64,000 nt of DNA, from assembly GCA_945881965.1 (NCBI GenBank), contig CAMCVS010000008.1, forward strand, positions 1 to 64,000. Reading direction: 5' to 3'. Under the pieces are notes generated by a model, which worked only from the letters and a program-made list of their open reading frames with translations, made no database searches and was not told the DNA's origin. This DNA comes from Paracoccus haematequi. Lineage in GTDB: Bacteria > Pseudomonadota > Alphaproteobacteria > Rhodobacterales > Rhodobacteraceae. The position numbers were made by a program, and so were the translations under genes. Within the stretch, counting starts at the first letter, position 1. Each line of letters begins with the position of its first letter. Below are positions 34,718-43,805 of this stretch, piece after piece.

Positions 34718-36946
34718 ATGCGCGCACCCTGGCCCCTCACCCGCGACTTGGCTCTGATCGGCGGCGGGCATACCCATGCGCTGGTGCTGCGGATGTGGGG
34801 GATGCGGCCTTTGCCGGGGGTGCGGGTCACACTGGTCAATCCCGGCCCGGTTGCGCCCTATACCGGCATGCTGCCCGGACACGTGGCGGGGCATTACACG
34901 CAGGACGCGCTGGAGATTGATCTGGTCCGGCTTGCGCGGTTCGCGGACGCACGGCTGATCATGGCGCGGGCCGTGGCAATGGACCCGGTGGCGCGGCAGG
35001 TGACGCTGGATGATGGCCGGGTGATCGGGTTCGACGTGGTGTCCGTCGATATCGGCATCCACGCCGAAATGCCGGGAATTGCGGGGTTCATGGACCACGC
35101 CGTCGCGGCCAAGCCGCTGGACCGCTTTGCCGCCCGCTGGCGTCATCATCTGGCGCAGGTTGCCGCAGGCGCAGCGGCCCCGACCGTGGCGGTGATTGGC
35201 GGCGGCATCGCGGGCGTGGAACTGGCCATGACCATGGCGCACGCGATCCGGGCGGCGGGCCGCGCGCCACGCGTGACGATTCTGGAACGTCAGGCGGCAC
35301 TTGCGGGCGTATCCGCACGCGCGGCATCAATTCTAGCGCGCAAGATGCGGGACTTGGGCGTGGATTTCCAGGGCGGCATCACCGTGGCAGAGGTCGGCCC
35401 GGATCACGTCCGGCTGGCGGATGGCCGCCGCATCGCCGCCGCGCTGACCGTGGGCGCGGCGGGCGCGTTCCCGCATCCCTTCGCCGCAAACAGCGGATTG
35501 GCGTTGCAGGACGGATTCATCCGCGTGGACACGCATTTGCAGGCCGAAGGTCACAGCACCATCTTTGCCGTCGGCGATTGCGCCCACATGGTGGCCAGCC
35601 CGCGCCCCAAGGCGGGCGTTTTCGCGGTGCGCGCCGCGCCCGTGCTGGCGCATAACCTGCGGGTGGCGCTGTCATCGGGCGATCTGCGCGTGTTCCGGCC
35701 ACAGCGGCATTACCTGAAGCTGATTACTTTGGGCGGTCAATCCGCGCTGGCCGAGCGCGGGGCGTTTGCGATGTCCGGCCCGCTGCTGTGGCGATTGAAG
35801 GACCGGATCGACCGCACATTCATGGCGAAATTCCATGACTTCCCGCAGATGGCCGCCGTCGTGCCGCCTGCGCGCGCCGCCGCCGGGGTCTTGGACGCGC
35901 TGGCGGAAAAGCCGCTGTGCGGCGGGTGCGGCGCCAAGGTCGGGCCGGGGGTTTTGCAGGCGGGACTGGCCGCGCTGCCCGCGCCTGACCGGGCCGATAT
36001 TCTGTCCGGCCCCGGCGATGACGCCGCCGTGTTGCAGGTCGGCGGGGCGCGACAGGTGTTGACCACCGATCACCTGCGCGCCTTCACCGAGGATGCCGGG
36101 ATGCTGACGCGCATCGCGGTGCTGCATGCGCTTGGCGATGTCTGGGCGATGGGGGCCGATCCGCAGGCCGCGCTGTTATCGCTGATCCTGCCGCGCCAGT
36201 CCGAAGCGCTGCAAGCCCGCCAGATCGACGAAATCCTCAGCGCTGCCAACGCGGTATTGACCGAAACGGGTGCCGCGCTGGTTGGCGGGCATACCACGCT
36301 GGGGGCCGAACTGACCGTGGGCGTGACGCTGACCGGGCTTTGTCCCGCCGCGCCCATCGAGCTGGCAGGCGGGCAAGCGGGCGATGCGCTGATCCTGACG
36401 CGGCCCTTGGGGTCGGGGGTGATTTTCGCCGCAGAGATGCAGCGCGCCGCGCGGGGCCGCGACGTGGCCGCGCTCTATACGGCACTCTGCCAGCCACAGG
36501 GGGCGGCAGCGCGCATCCTGCGCAATCACGCCCGCGCCATGACTGATGTGACGGGCTTTGGCCTTGCAGGTCATCTGGCAGCACTGGCGCGCGCATCGGG
36601 ACTGGCGGCGCGGCTGAGCGGGGAAATCCCTTTGTATCGGGGCGTTACCGACTTGCTGGCCCAAGGGCACGGTTCGCAATTGGCAGGCGCGAACCGCAGG
36701 ACCGCGCCTGTCGCGGGTGCGGATCGGCTGGGACCGCTGCAAGGCGCGCTCTATGATCCGCAGACCGCAGGGCCGTTACTTGCTGCCGTGCCCGAGGCAT
36801 ACGCCGACGCGATTATCACCGCGTTGCGCGCGGCCGGATACCCCGCCGCCCGCATTGGCCATCTGGAACCCGACGTGGCAGGGGCGATCACGCTTGACCC
36901 GTCGCTTGTCCTTACGAGTCCCGCAGGCGAAACACTCCCCGCCTAG
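34718..36946 (+). CDS. selD: selenide, water dikinase fused to an NADH-dehydrogenase-like FAD domain
   Basis: A 742-residue fusion. Residues ~10-385 form a pyridine-nucleotide-disulfide oxidoreductase/NDH-2-like domain (LIGGGHTHALVL, VIGGGIAGVELAM, IFAVGDCAHM). Residues ~398-740 are SelD, with the active-site segment LCGGCGAKVG. Cys404 and Lys407 correspond to E. coli Cys17 and Lys20; the second Cys of E. coli is Ala here. SelD makes selenophosphate from selenide and ATP, and the oxidoreductase part may supply reduced selenium (inference). ATG 34718 follows GGAAAGG. It is convergent with selU, 24 bases apart. Confidence 0.93.
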   Translation: MRAPWPLTRDLALIGGGHTHALVLRMWGMRPLPGVRVTLVNPGPVAPYTGMLPGHVAGHYTQDALEIDLVRLARFADARLIMARAVAMDPVARQVTLDDGRVIGFDVVSVDIGIHAEMPGIAGFMDHAVAAKPLDRFAARWRHHLAQVAAGAAAPTVAVIGGGIAGVELAMTMAHAIRAAGRAPRVTILERQAALAGVSARAASILARKMRDLGVDFQGGITVAEVGPDHVRLADGRRIAAALTVGAAGAFPHPFAANSGLALQDGFIRVDTHLQAEGHSTIFAVGDCAHMVASPRPKAGVFAVRAAPVLAHNLRVALSSGDLRVFRPQRHYLKLITLGGQSALAERGAFAMSGPLLWRLKDRIDRTFMAKFHDFPQMAAVVPPARAAAGVLDALAEKPLCGGCGAKVGPGVLQAGLAALPAPDRADILSGPGDDAAVLQVGGARQVLTTDHLRAFTEDAGMLTRIAVLHALGDVWAMGADPQAALLSLILPRQSEALQARQIDEILSAANAVLTETGAALVGGHTTLGAELTVGVTLTGLCPAAPIELAGGQAGDALILTRPLGSGVIFAAEMQRAARGRDVAALYTALCQPQGAAARILRNHARAMTDVTGFGLAGHLAALARASGLAARLSGEIPLYRGVTDLLAQGHGSQLAGANRRTAPVAGADRLGPLQGALYDPQTAGPLLAAVPEAYADAIITALRAAGYPAARIGHLEPDVAGAITLDPSLVLTSPAGETLPA

Positions 36947-36970
36947 ACCGCCGCAGCTTGCCAAATCCGG

Positions 36971-38014
36971 TCACGCCCCGAACCGCGCCAGCATTTCCTC
37001 GGCTGCGCGCGCAATCGCTGCGTCGCCCAGATCGCCCATGTCTACCACGCCGGCCTCATCGGCGCGGTTGCCTTCTGCCTTGCCATAGCGCGGGTCGTAA
37101 TGCGCCGCCATCAGGGCTGTGGCCAACGGTTCCATCTGCCCGGCGGCCGCCAGCCTCTGCCAGCCCGCCACCACGTCCCGGCCATGATAGACCACCAGCG
37201 CCTCAAGAATCGCCACAAGCCGTGCGGGATCCAGCACCACATCGGCATAGGCGCGCGCCGTGAACCGGGCCCGCGCCGCCAAGTCTGCCTGCAACATCAC
37301 GCGCGGCGCAGCCACCAGCGCCTTCCACAGCGCGGGCGGCACCAGCAGATTGCCGATCTTGGCGGCCTCGGCCTCGATATAGACCGGGCGCGCGGGATCA
37401 AGTGCGGCGAAATCGGCAGCGACGCGGCTTTCGAACATCTTCTGGCTGGGTTGCCCGCCCATGCCGCCAAACAGCGACCCGCGATGATTGGCCTGCGCCT
37501 CAAGGTCCACCACCTGCGCGCCGCGCGCGGCCAACTGTTCCAGAAGCGCGGTCTTGCCGGTGCCGGTCAGGCCATCGACCGGGATCAACCGATAGGGCAG
37601 CGCGGCGTCATAAAGCATGTCCACCACATGCGCACGATACGCCTTGTAGCCGCCCCGGATCGTGTCCACCCGCCAGCCGATCTGCGCCAATATCGACGCA
37701 AACGATCCCGACCGTTGCCCGCCGCGCCAGCAATAGACCAAGGGCCGCCATGCGCCGCTGCGATCCGCCAACGGCCCTTCCAGATGCGCCGCCGCATTGC
37801 GCGCCACCAGCGCCGCACCAACCTTGCGCGCCAGAAACGGGTCCACCTGCTTGTAGATCGTGCCGACCTGGGCGCGTTCGGCATCCGACAACACCGGCAA
37901 GGACACGGCCCCCGGAATGTGATCTTCGGCGTATTCCGACGGCGACCGCACGTCGATCACCTGATCGAAGGGCAGTGTGCGCAGTTGGGACAACGAGGTC
38001 AGTTCCAAGGCCAT
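36971..38014 (-). CDS. selU: tRNA 2-selenouridine synthase
   Basis: A 347-residue enzyme (SelU/MnmH/YbbB) that replaces 2-thiouridine by 2-selenouridine at tRNA wobble positions using selenophosphate. An N-terminal rhodanese domain (VIDVRSPSEYAEDHIPGA) carries catalytic Cys95 in YCWRGGQRSGS. A P-loop domain follows, with GLTGTGKTALL (148-158). ATG 38014 follows GAGGGG; the frame extends upstream to 38113 without similarity. With selD next door and no selA/B/C in view, tRNA modification is the likely use of selenophosphate here. Confidence 0.93.
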   Translation of the reverse strand: MALELTSLSQLRTLPFDQVIDVRSPSEYAEDHIPGAVSLPVLSDAERAQVGTIYKQVDPFLARKVGAALVARNAAAHLEGPLADRSGAWRPLVYCWRGGQRSGSFASILAQIGWRVDTIRGGYKAYRAHVVDMLYDAALPYRLIPVDGLTGTGKTALLEQLAARGAQVVDLEAQANHRGSLFGGMGGQPSQKMFESRVAADFAALDPARPVYIEAEAAKIGNLLVPPALWKALVAAPRVMLQADLAARARFTARAYADVVLDPARLVAILEALVVYHGRDVVAGWQRLAAAGQMEPLATALMAAHYDPRYGKAEGNRADEAGVVDMGDLGDAAIARAAEEMLARFGA

Positions 38015-38090
38015 GCCCCCCTCTGCCACAGCCGCAGCCCGCTTGCCAGACCCGCCGCCACGCGGCAATCTGACGCCCAAAGGACATCCC

Positions 38091-39245
38091 ATGCGCCCGC
38101 CCCATTTCGACATCGACCTGCCCGCGTTTCACGCCGACCCGTATCCCACGCTGGCGCGGTTGCGCGCCGCGGCGCCGGTGGCGCATGTGCCGCAATTGGG
38201 GGCGACGCTGATCACCCGGCGCGACGACGTGTTTCGCTATGAAAAGCGGATCGCGGTGTTTTCCAGCCACCAGCCGCAGGGCCTGATGACGCGCCTGATG
38301 GGCGAAAACATGATGCGCAAGGACGGCGCGGCGCATCTGGCGGAACGGCACGCGATCTTTCCGACCGTCAACCCGCGCGTGGTGCGCGATCATTGGGCGG
38401 CGCAGTTCCGCGCGGTCGTGGCGCAGGCGCTGGACGGGCTCGAGGGGCGGTCCGAGGCCGATCTGGTGACGGATTTCGCGATGCAGGTGTCGGGGGCTGC
38501 GCTGTGCGCGATCACCGGGCTGACCAACATGGGCTGGCAAACAATGGACCGCGTCAGCCGGGGCATGATCCAGGGCTGTGCGAATTACGCGGGCGATCCG
38601 GATATCGAGGCGGAATGTCACGCCTGCACGGCCATCATCGACGCGCATATCGACGCCGCGCGCACCACGGGCGTTGACGATGCGCCGTCGCTTTTGGGCG
38701 TGATGCAGCGCGCCGGGATGGCGGATGCGGGCCTGCGCGCCAATATCAAGCTGGCAATTTCCGGCGGTCAGAACGAGCCGCGCAAGGCCATCGCGGGCAC
38801 CGCCTGGGCGCTGATGACACATCCCGATCAACATGCGCTGATCCGCGCCGGGCAAGCGAGCTATGCCGACGCCTTTGACGAATATGTCCGCTGGATCAGC
38901 CCCATCGGCATGTCGCCCCGCCGCATTGCGCAGGACGCGCTGATCGACGGGGTGCAGCATTGCGAAGGGGACCGGGTTTTCCTGATGTTCGGGTCCGCCA
39001 ACCGCGATCCCGCGCATTTCGCCCGCCCCGATGCGTTTGACCTGACACAGGACCGCGCCGCCGCCATCGCCTTTGGCGCGGGGCCGCATTTCTGCGCGGG
39101 TGCTTGGGTCAGCCGCGCCCTGATCGGCGAGATCGCGCTGCCGATGCTGTTCGCGCGGTTTCCGCAGATGCGCCCCGCCGGCCCCGCGCGCATCGACGGC
39201 TGGGCGTTTCGCGGGCCAATGTCTGTGCCGGTCTATCTGACCTGA
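38091..39245 (+). CDS. cytochrome P450
   Basis: A 384-residue soluble P450. The heme loop FGAGPHFCAGAWVSRALI has Cys335, and the K-helix ExxR is Glu264-Arg267 (DEYVRWISPIGMSPR). The I-helix segment reads AISGGQNEPRKAIAG (222-236), where most monooxygenases have an acid followed by Thr (AGxDT/ET). Here the Thr position is Pro, so oxygen activation may differ. Substrate and redox partner are unknown; no ferredoxin gene is adjacent. ATG 38091 follows AAAGGA. It is divergent from selU across 76 bases. Confidence 0.9.
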   Translation: MRPPHFDIDLPAFHADPYPTLARLRAAAPVAHVPQLGATLITRRDDVFRYEKRIAVFSSHQPQGLMTRLMGENMMRKDGAAHLAERHAIFPTVNPRVVRDHWAAQFRAVVAQALDGLEGRSEADLVTDFAMQVSGAALCAITGLTNMGWQTMDRVSRGMIQGCANYAGDPDIEAECHACTAIIDAHIDAARTTGVDDAPSLLGVMQRAGMADAGLRANIKLAISGGQNEPRKAIAGTAWALMTHPDQHALIRAGQASYADAFDEYVRWISPIGMSPRRIAQDALIDGVQHCEGDRVFLMFGSANRDPAHFARPDAFDLTQDRAAAIAFGAGPHFCAGAWVSRALIGEIALPMLFARFPQMRPAGPARIDGWAFRGPMSVPVYLT

Positions 39246-39321
39246 GGCGCGCGAATTTCCTCTGGACAGCCGCGCCCCCCTCGCCTATCACGCCTCCACC
39301 CGAAGCGTCAGCTTCTCCCGT

Positions 39322-39396
39322 GCCCGGGTAGCTCAGGGGTAGAGCAGTGGATTGAAAATCCTCGTGTCGGTGGTTCGATTCCGCCCCCGGGCACCA
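39322..39396 (+). tRNA. tRNA-Phe (anticodon GAA)
   Basis: A 75-nt cloverleaf with encoded CCA. The acceptor stem GCCCGGG (39322-39328) pairs with CCCGGGC (39386-39392), followed by discriminator A and CCA. The anticodon loop TTGAAAA gives GAA between stems GGA and TCC. The T-arm GGTGG/CCGCC contains one wobble around loop TTCGATT. Its 3' end is imperfectly repeated at 47482-47498. Confidence 0.95.
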
Positions 39397-39397
39397 C
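39381..39397. repeat. possible left attachment site at the tRNA-Phe 3' end
   Basis: CCGCCCCCGGGCACCAC matches 47482-47498 (CCGCCCCCGTGCACCAC) at 16 of 17 positions in direct orientation. Extending seven more bases to a shared TAAA gives 20 of 24. tRNA 3' ends are classic integration sites for islands. Confidence 0.5.
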
Positions 39398-39497
39398 TAC
39401 TAAAAATTCTTTTAAGTCAAATAAGTCACTTGGCCAGGGATTGTGTCCCACCTGAAGGCATGATTTTGTTTTTCACCTGGAACTTAACCGATTAGGC

Positions 39498-40080
39498 GTA
39501 AGCGCCCGGCCTGACCGCTACGCGTGCCATTTCCATGGCAGCAGGCCATCGACCTTTGTGATCTTGTAATCCTGGATGCGCGCGAGGGTGTCGGCGAGCC
39601 AGGCTTGGGGATCGACGGTGTTGAGCTTGGCCGTTTCGATCAAGGTGTAGGCGATGGCTGCGGCCTTGCCGCCTGCTTCCGAGTCAACGAAGAGGTAGTT
39701 CTTCCGCCCAAGGGCGACGGCGCGCAAGCCGCGTTCGGCCGCGTTGTTGTTCAGTTCCAGGATGCCCTTGTCGAGGTATGGACGCAGGCGTTCCATGCGT
39801 GTCAGGGCATAGCGGATGGCCGCTGCGAGCGGGGATTTGCCTGAGATCGTGGTGAGTTGCATCGCCAGCCATCGCTCCAGATCGTCAAAGGCCGGGGCGG
39901 CATGCGCCTTGCGAAGCGCGGGGCGGACGTCCGGAGGTGAACCTCGGACCTCCTTCTCGACGGTGTAAAGTTGCGCGATCTGGCCGGTGGCTTCCTCGGC
40001 GATCGGTGAACCTTGGGATCGGTGGATGTCGACGAACTTGCGCCGGACATGGGCCATGCAGGCGACTGAACCGCCCCATG
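39498..40080 (-). mobile_element. IS66-family insertion sequence remnant
   Basis: The left boundary carries GTAAGCGCCCGGC at 39498-39510, the usual start of IS66-family terminal inverted repeats as I recall them. It is followed directly by the 3' end of a TnpC-type transposase. The other terminal repeat, the TnpA and TnpB helper genes and most of the transposase are missing. The right limit is approximate. Confidence 0.75.
39518..40075 (-). pseudogene. IS66 transposase (TnpC), C-terminal fragment
   Basis: About 185 codons remain of a ~500-residue transposase. The retained part has ACMAHVRRKFVDIHRSQGSP, SPLAAAIRYALTRMERLRPYL, NNNAAERGLRAVALGRKNYL, then FVDSEAGGKAAAIAYTLIETAKLN, and the IS66 C-terminal domain DPQAWLADTLARIQDYKI. 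Similarity stops upstream of about 40070, where the frame continues for ~10 unrelated codons to a stop. The N-terminal Zn and catalytic regions are absent, so the gene is dead. Confidence 0.85.
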
Positions 40081-40515
40081 GTTGGCGGGGGGTAAATTGT
40101 TCAACGACTGGGCCTGCCTAACCGCAAGTGACAGAACAACAATCCGCGTCCGCGCCTTGGCTGCGCGCTCTGGGTGCGGGGGTGCACCTCTGAGAGCGCA
40201 CCTTGCCCCCGCCCCCCTCGAAAGGCCCCGACCCGTGCTTCAGATCGTCATACTGCCAGTTGACCGGCTGGTTCACTAGCGCCGGACAGGATCCACGCAA
40301 ATCGATATTGGTCGCGTGCGGTCAAAGGGCCACCCGGTATGCCTTGTGTGAAGCACTTCTTGCGTGAAACCCTCTACCTTCCAAGTCCTAGCCGAGGGTC
40401 GCACCCTGAAAGGAGGCTTCGCCGCAGGATTCACCACCGTCGGTGCCAAAGAGCCGAAACTGCGCAAGAGTTCCTGTCGGTATTGCCCCAAACATTGCCC
40501 TTCAGCAGTTTCCGG
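40076..40515. other. 440-base non-coding stretch after the IS66 remnant
   Basis: No gene can be supported. Short open frames on both strands (for example plus 40364-40573 and minus 40276-40491) lack a family match, a convincing ribosome site or an ordinary composition. The stretch is probably debris between the IS remnant and the transporter operon. Confidence 0.6.
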
Positions 40516-41334
40516 TCACTGCGCCAGGCCCAGCCTTGCCAGATGTTCAGCCCCTGTCGGGATGCCACCCTGATCCTTTACCTCGAGAATGAGACGGGGC
40601 ATTTCGGGCAGGCTGCGTAAGGCCGCGAAGATCGCGCGCCACGGCAGGCTGCCTTCGCCGGGATGCCAATGGCGGTCGGCGTAGCCGTCGCTGTCCTGTA
40701 AATGCACGTGGCGCAGCCGTTTTCCCGCAGCGCGCACATAGACGTCAACAGCCGGGGCACCTGTCATCACATGGGCGTAATGGGCGTGGCCCGTGTCCAG
40801 CGAGACTGCCACCGCTGGACTGCGCATCGCGTCGGCCAAGGCCACACGCGCCATCGGGTCCTTGTCCTCGACGTTTTCGATGACCAGTTCGATCCCGGCG
40901 TCCTCGGCGCGACGGATGAGCGGTTCCAGCACAAAGCGGCTGCGTTCGATCTGGTTGTGGCGGTGCGATGGATCGACGGCGTGGTTGGAATCGTCCCATG
41001 TGCTGACGGGTGAATGGATTACCATCTGGTCCGCCTGAAGCGCGACGCAGATATCCAGCGCCTTGAGCAACCGGGCCTGAATGATGGTCACCAGCGCGGG
41101 GTCGGCACAGTCGATCTTGAACCCCAAAAACGGGCCGTGCAGACCGCGCCGTCCGGTCGTGCCGTCAAGCAGCCGCTGCAGCCGTTCGACCTGCGGTGCC
41201 GGATCGGCGTCCAACGCGTGGGGCCAGACGAACATCTGCAATTCGATGTCACGCGGCGCGGCCAGCAGCCAATCGCGATGCTGTTCCAGTTTGTCGGCGG
41301 TGATGAAAGCGGCACCAAGGACGGGCAATGTCAT
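40516..41334 (-). CDS. sugar phosphate isomerase/epimerase family (xylose-isomerase-like TIM barrel)
   Basis: A 272-residue AP-endonuclease-2-like TIM barrel. Putative metal ligands are spread as in the family: LVIENVEDKDP (Glu), SLDTGHAHYA (Asp, His), RHVHLQDSDG (His, Asp) and LILEVKDQGG (Glu). Members isomerise or epimerise sugars and related ligands. Its ATG overlaps the stop of the ATP-binding gene (ATGA at 41331-41334), so it is the last gene of the transporter operon and probably acts on the imported compound. The substrate is unknown. Confidence 0.85.
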   Translation of the reverse strand: MTLPVLGAAFITADKLEQHRDWLLAAPRDIELQMFVWPHALDADPAPQVERLQRLLDGTTGRRGLHGPFLGFKIDCADPALVTIIQARLLKALDICVALQADQMVIHSPVSTWDDSNHAVDPSHRHNQIERSRFVLEPLIRRAEDAGIELVIENVEDKDPMARVALADAMRSPAVAVSLDTGHAHYAHVMTGAPAVDVYVRAAGKRLRHVHLQDSDGYADRHWHPGEGSLPWRAIFAALRSLPEMPRLILEVKDQGGIPTGAEHLARLGLAQ

Positions 41335-42959
41335 GACGTGACCTCAAGTTCAGGGGTGGGGACGGATGGTTCGGGGGCAAGGGTGACCGATGCGGCAACC
41401 AGCGCCCGCAGCGCGGGGGTTTTTGGCGCGGCAAGGGCCTGTGCCACCAGCCCCTGTTCGACGATCCGCCCGCGCTCCAGCACCAGAAATCGCGGGCACA
41501 TGCGGCGCAGGACGGCCAGATCATGTGTGATCATCAAGACGGCACAGCCGGTTTCCGCCTGCAACCGGGACAGCAAGTCCAGCACCTGCACCTGCACGGC
41601 AGCATCAAGCGCGGATGTGATCTCGTCGCAGATGAGGACGTCAGGGCGGGTTGCAAAGGCGCGGGCGATGGCGACGCGCTGTTGTTGGCCGCCCGACAAC
41701 TGGCGCGGAAAACGGTCGGCCAGCGCTGGGTCCAGCCCCAGGCGGGCGAATAGCGCCAGCGCCTCGGCGCGGGCCTTGGCGCGCGACATGCCGAAGAAAT
41801 GCTGCAGCGGCCGCATCACCGCCGCCCCGCAACGCTGGCGCGGATTGAGCGAGGACAGCGGGTCTTGGAATACCATCTGGATGCGGCGGCGATCTTCGAT
41901 CCGGCGGCGCGTGGCCAGTGGGGCAAGGTCCGCACCCATCAACGTCACCCGGCCCGCGTCGGGCGCGATCAGCCCGGCCACCAGCGCGGCAAGCGTCGAT
42001 TTGCCGGACCCCGACTCGCCGATGATGCCCAGTGTTTCGCCCGGGGCCAGTGTGAACGCGGCGCCTTCGATCGCGGTTCTGGCCCCTTTTGTCCGACCGG
42101 GCCAGGCAAAGGTCAGGCCCTTCACTGCAAGGATCGGTTCGGGATTAGGCGGTGCAGGGCGCGCAGTGCCAGTGCCGCGCGCGGCGGCCAGCAGGTCGCG
42201 GGTATAGTCTGCCTGTGGCCGTGCCAGGACCTCGGCGGTTTCACCCTGTTCCACCACCGCGCCCGCGCGCAGCACCAGAATGTTGCGGCAGGCCCGCGCC
42301 ACCACACCCAGATCATGGCTGATCAGCACCAGCGCGGTGCCACGCGCCGCGCACAGCCGGGCGACCAGGTCCAGCACCTGCGCCTCGGTGGTCTTGTCCA
42401 GCGCGCTCGTCGGTTCGTCCAGCACCAACAGTTGCGGATCGCAGGCCAGAGCCGCAGCGATCACCACGCGCTGGCGCTGCCCGCCCGACAGTTGGTGCGG
42501 GTAGCGGCGGGAAAGCGCGGCGGGATCGGGCAGGCCCGTCTCGGCCATCAACTCCAGCGCCTTTTGCCGCGCCTCTGAATGGGTCAGGCCGCCGCGCAGG
42601 CGCAATATCTCTTCGATCTGGGGGCCGACGGCGATGTGATGGGTAAGCGCGGCCAGCGGGTTCTGCGGGGCCATGGCCGCGACCCGGCCCCGCAGCCCCG
42701 ATGCCGCTACAGCCACCGGATCGGTCACGTCAATCCCCGCCACCTGCAAGGCGCCGCCGGTAAAAACGCCGCCGCCGCGCAAATGGCCCAGCAGGGCGCG
42801 CCCCAGCGTGGTCTTGCCCGACCCGCTTTCACCGACAAGGCCAAGGCTGTCGCCAGATCCCAGCGTCAGGTCGATGCCGCGCAACACGGGATGCAGCGCA
42901 CCGTCGGCGCCGCGATAGGCAACCGACAGCGCCCGCGCCCTGATCAGCGACATGCTCAT
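41331..42959 (-). CDS. ABC transporter ATP-binding protein, DppD-DppF fusion
   Basis: A 542-residue protein with two complete ABC ATPase domains in tandem: Walker A GLVGESGSGKTTLGRAL and signature LSGGQRQRVVIAAAL with LLVLDEPTSALD in the first; GIIGESGSGKSTLAALV, LSGGQQQRVAIARAF and LICDEITSALD in the second. This is the fused form of the dipeptide/nickel/opine importers. The start at 42959 overlaps the stop of the upstream permease as ATGA. It energises uptake together with the two permeases and the binding protein. Confidence 0.93.
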   Translation of the reverse strand: MSMSLIRARALSVAYRGADGALHPVLRGIDLTLGSGDSLGLVGESGSGKTTLGRALLGHLRGGGVFTGGALQVAGIDVTDPVAVAASGLRGRVAAMAPQNPLAALTHHIAVGPQIEEILRLRGGLTHSEARQKALELMAETGLPDPAALSRRYPHQLSGGQRQRVVIAAALACDPQLLVLDEPTSALDKTTEAQVLDLVARLCAARGTALVLISHDLGVVARACRNILVLRAGAVVEQGETAEVLARPQADYTRDLLAAARGTGTARPAPPNPEPILAVKGLTFAWPGRTKGARTAIEGAAFTLAPGETLGIIGESGSGKSTLAALVAGLIAPDAGRVTLMGADLAPLATRRRIEDRRRIQMVFQDPLSSLNPRQRCGAAVMRPLQHFFGMSRAKARAEALALFARLGLDPALADRFPRQLSGGQQQRVAIARAFATRPDVLICDEITSALDAAVQVQVLDLLSRLQAETGCAVLMITHDLAVLRRMCPRFLVLERGRIVEQGLVAQALAAPKTPALRALVAASVTLAPEPSVPTPELEVTS

Positions 42960-43795
42960 GCGCCTCCCCGCGCCGCATCCAGCCCAAGGGCCCCTGCAAC
43001 GCCCTCGGTCGCCACGTTGATGGCGATCACGAGCGACGAGATCATCACGGCAGGCGCAAGCACCAGCCAAGGTTCCGAGCGCATCGAGGTCAGCCCGTCG
43101 CGGATCATCAGGCCCCAGTCCGGCGTCGGGTGCGAAATGCCCAGCGACAGGAACGACAGGGCCGACACCAACAGCAACGCCGCCGAGGCGCGGATCGCAA
43201 ACTCGACCGCCAGCAGGTCTGCGGTGTTGGGCAGCATCTCGCGCAGGATGATCGCAGCCGCACTTTCACCGCGCAGCACGGCGGCCTTGACATAGCCCGC
43301 CTGTTTCAGGCCCAGCCCCTGCGCGCGGGCAGTGCGCACGACGCCAAGGCTCATCAGGATCGCCACAACCAGCACCAGCATCGGCAGCGACTGGCCAAAG
43401 CCTGCGACGAACAACGCCACGAAGAGGATCGCGGGCATCGCCAGTTGCATGTCCACCAACCGGCTGATCACCTCGTCAACCCAGCCGCCATACCAGGCGG
43501 CCACCAGCCCGATCAGCCCGCCACCCAGAACCCCCAGCGCACCGGCGGCAAAGGCCACCAACAACGCGGTGCGCCCGCCGAACATGACGCGGGACAGGTA
43601 GTCGCGGCCCAATTCGTCGGTGCCCAGCAGGTTGACCGGGTCGGGCGGCATCAGGGGAAAGGCAATCATCGCATAGGGATCGGCGGGGGCGATCCAGGGG
43701 GCGGTCAGCGCCACGACCAGATGCAGCGCCAGCACCGCCAGCGCGATTAGGGTTCCGGGCTGCCGCCGCAGCCTGTGCCAAACTTCGCGTTTCAT
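42956..43795 (-). CDS. ABC transporter permease, DppC type
   Basis: A 279-residue inner-membrane permease: an N-terminal OppC-type helix, then LGTDELGRDYLSRVMFGGRTALLVAF and the EAA-loop region (ARAQGLGLKQAGYVKAAVLRGESAAAIILREMLPN). Five to six helices. ATG 43795 is chosen because it leaves ten bases after the upstream permease. An alternative ATG at 43828 would overlap that gene by 23 bases. Confidence 0.9.
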   Translation of the reverse strand: MKREVWHRLRRQPGTLIALAVLALHLVVALTAPWIAPADPYAMIAFPLMPPDPVNLLGTDELGRDYLSRVMFGGRTALLVAFAAGALGVLGGGLIGLVAAWYGGWVDEVISRLVDMQLAMPAILFVALFVAGFGQSLPMLVLVVAILMSLGVVRTARAQGLGLKQAGYVKAAVLRGESAAAIILREMLPNTADLLAVEFAIRASAALLLVSALSFLSLGISHPTPDWGLMIRDGLTSMRSEPWLVLAPAVMISSLVIAINVATEGVAGALGLDAARGGA

Positions 43796-43805
43796 GCCTT
43801 GGGCC

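Noticed and set aside
40136-40515. Short ORFs after the IS66 remnant as real genes
   Set aside because: No family match, no ribosome site and conflicting frames on both strands.
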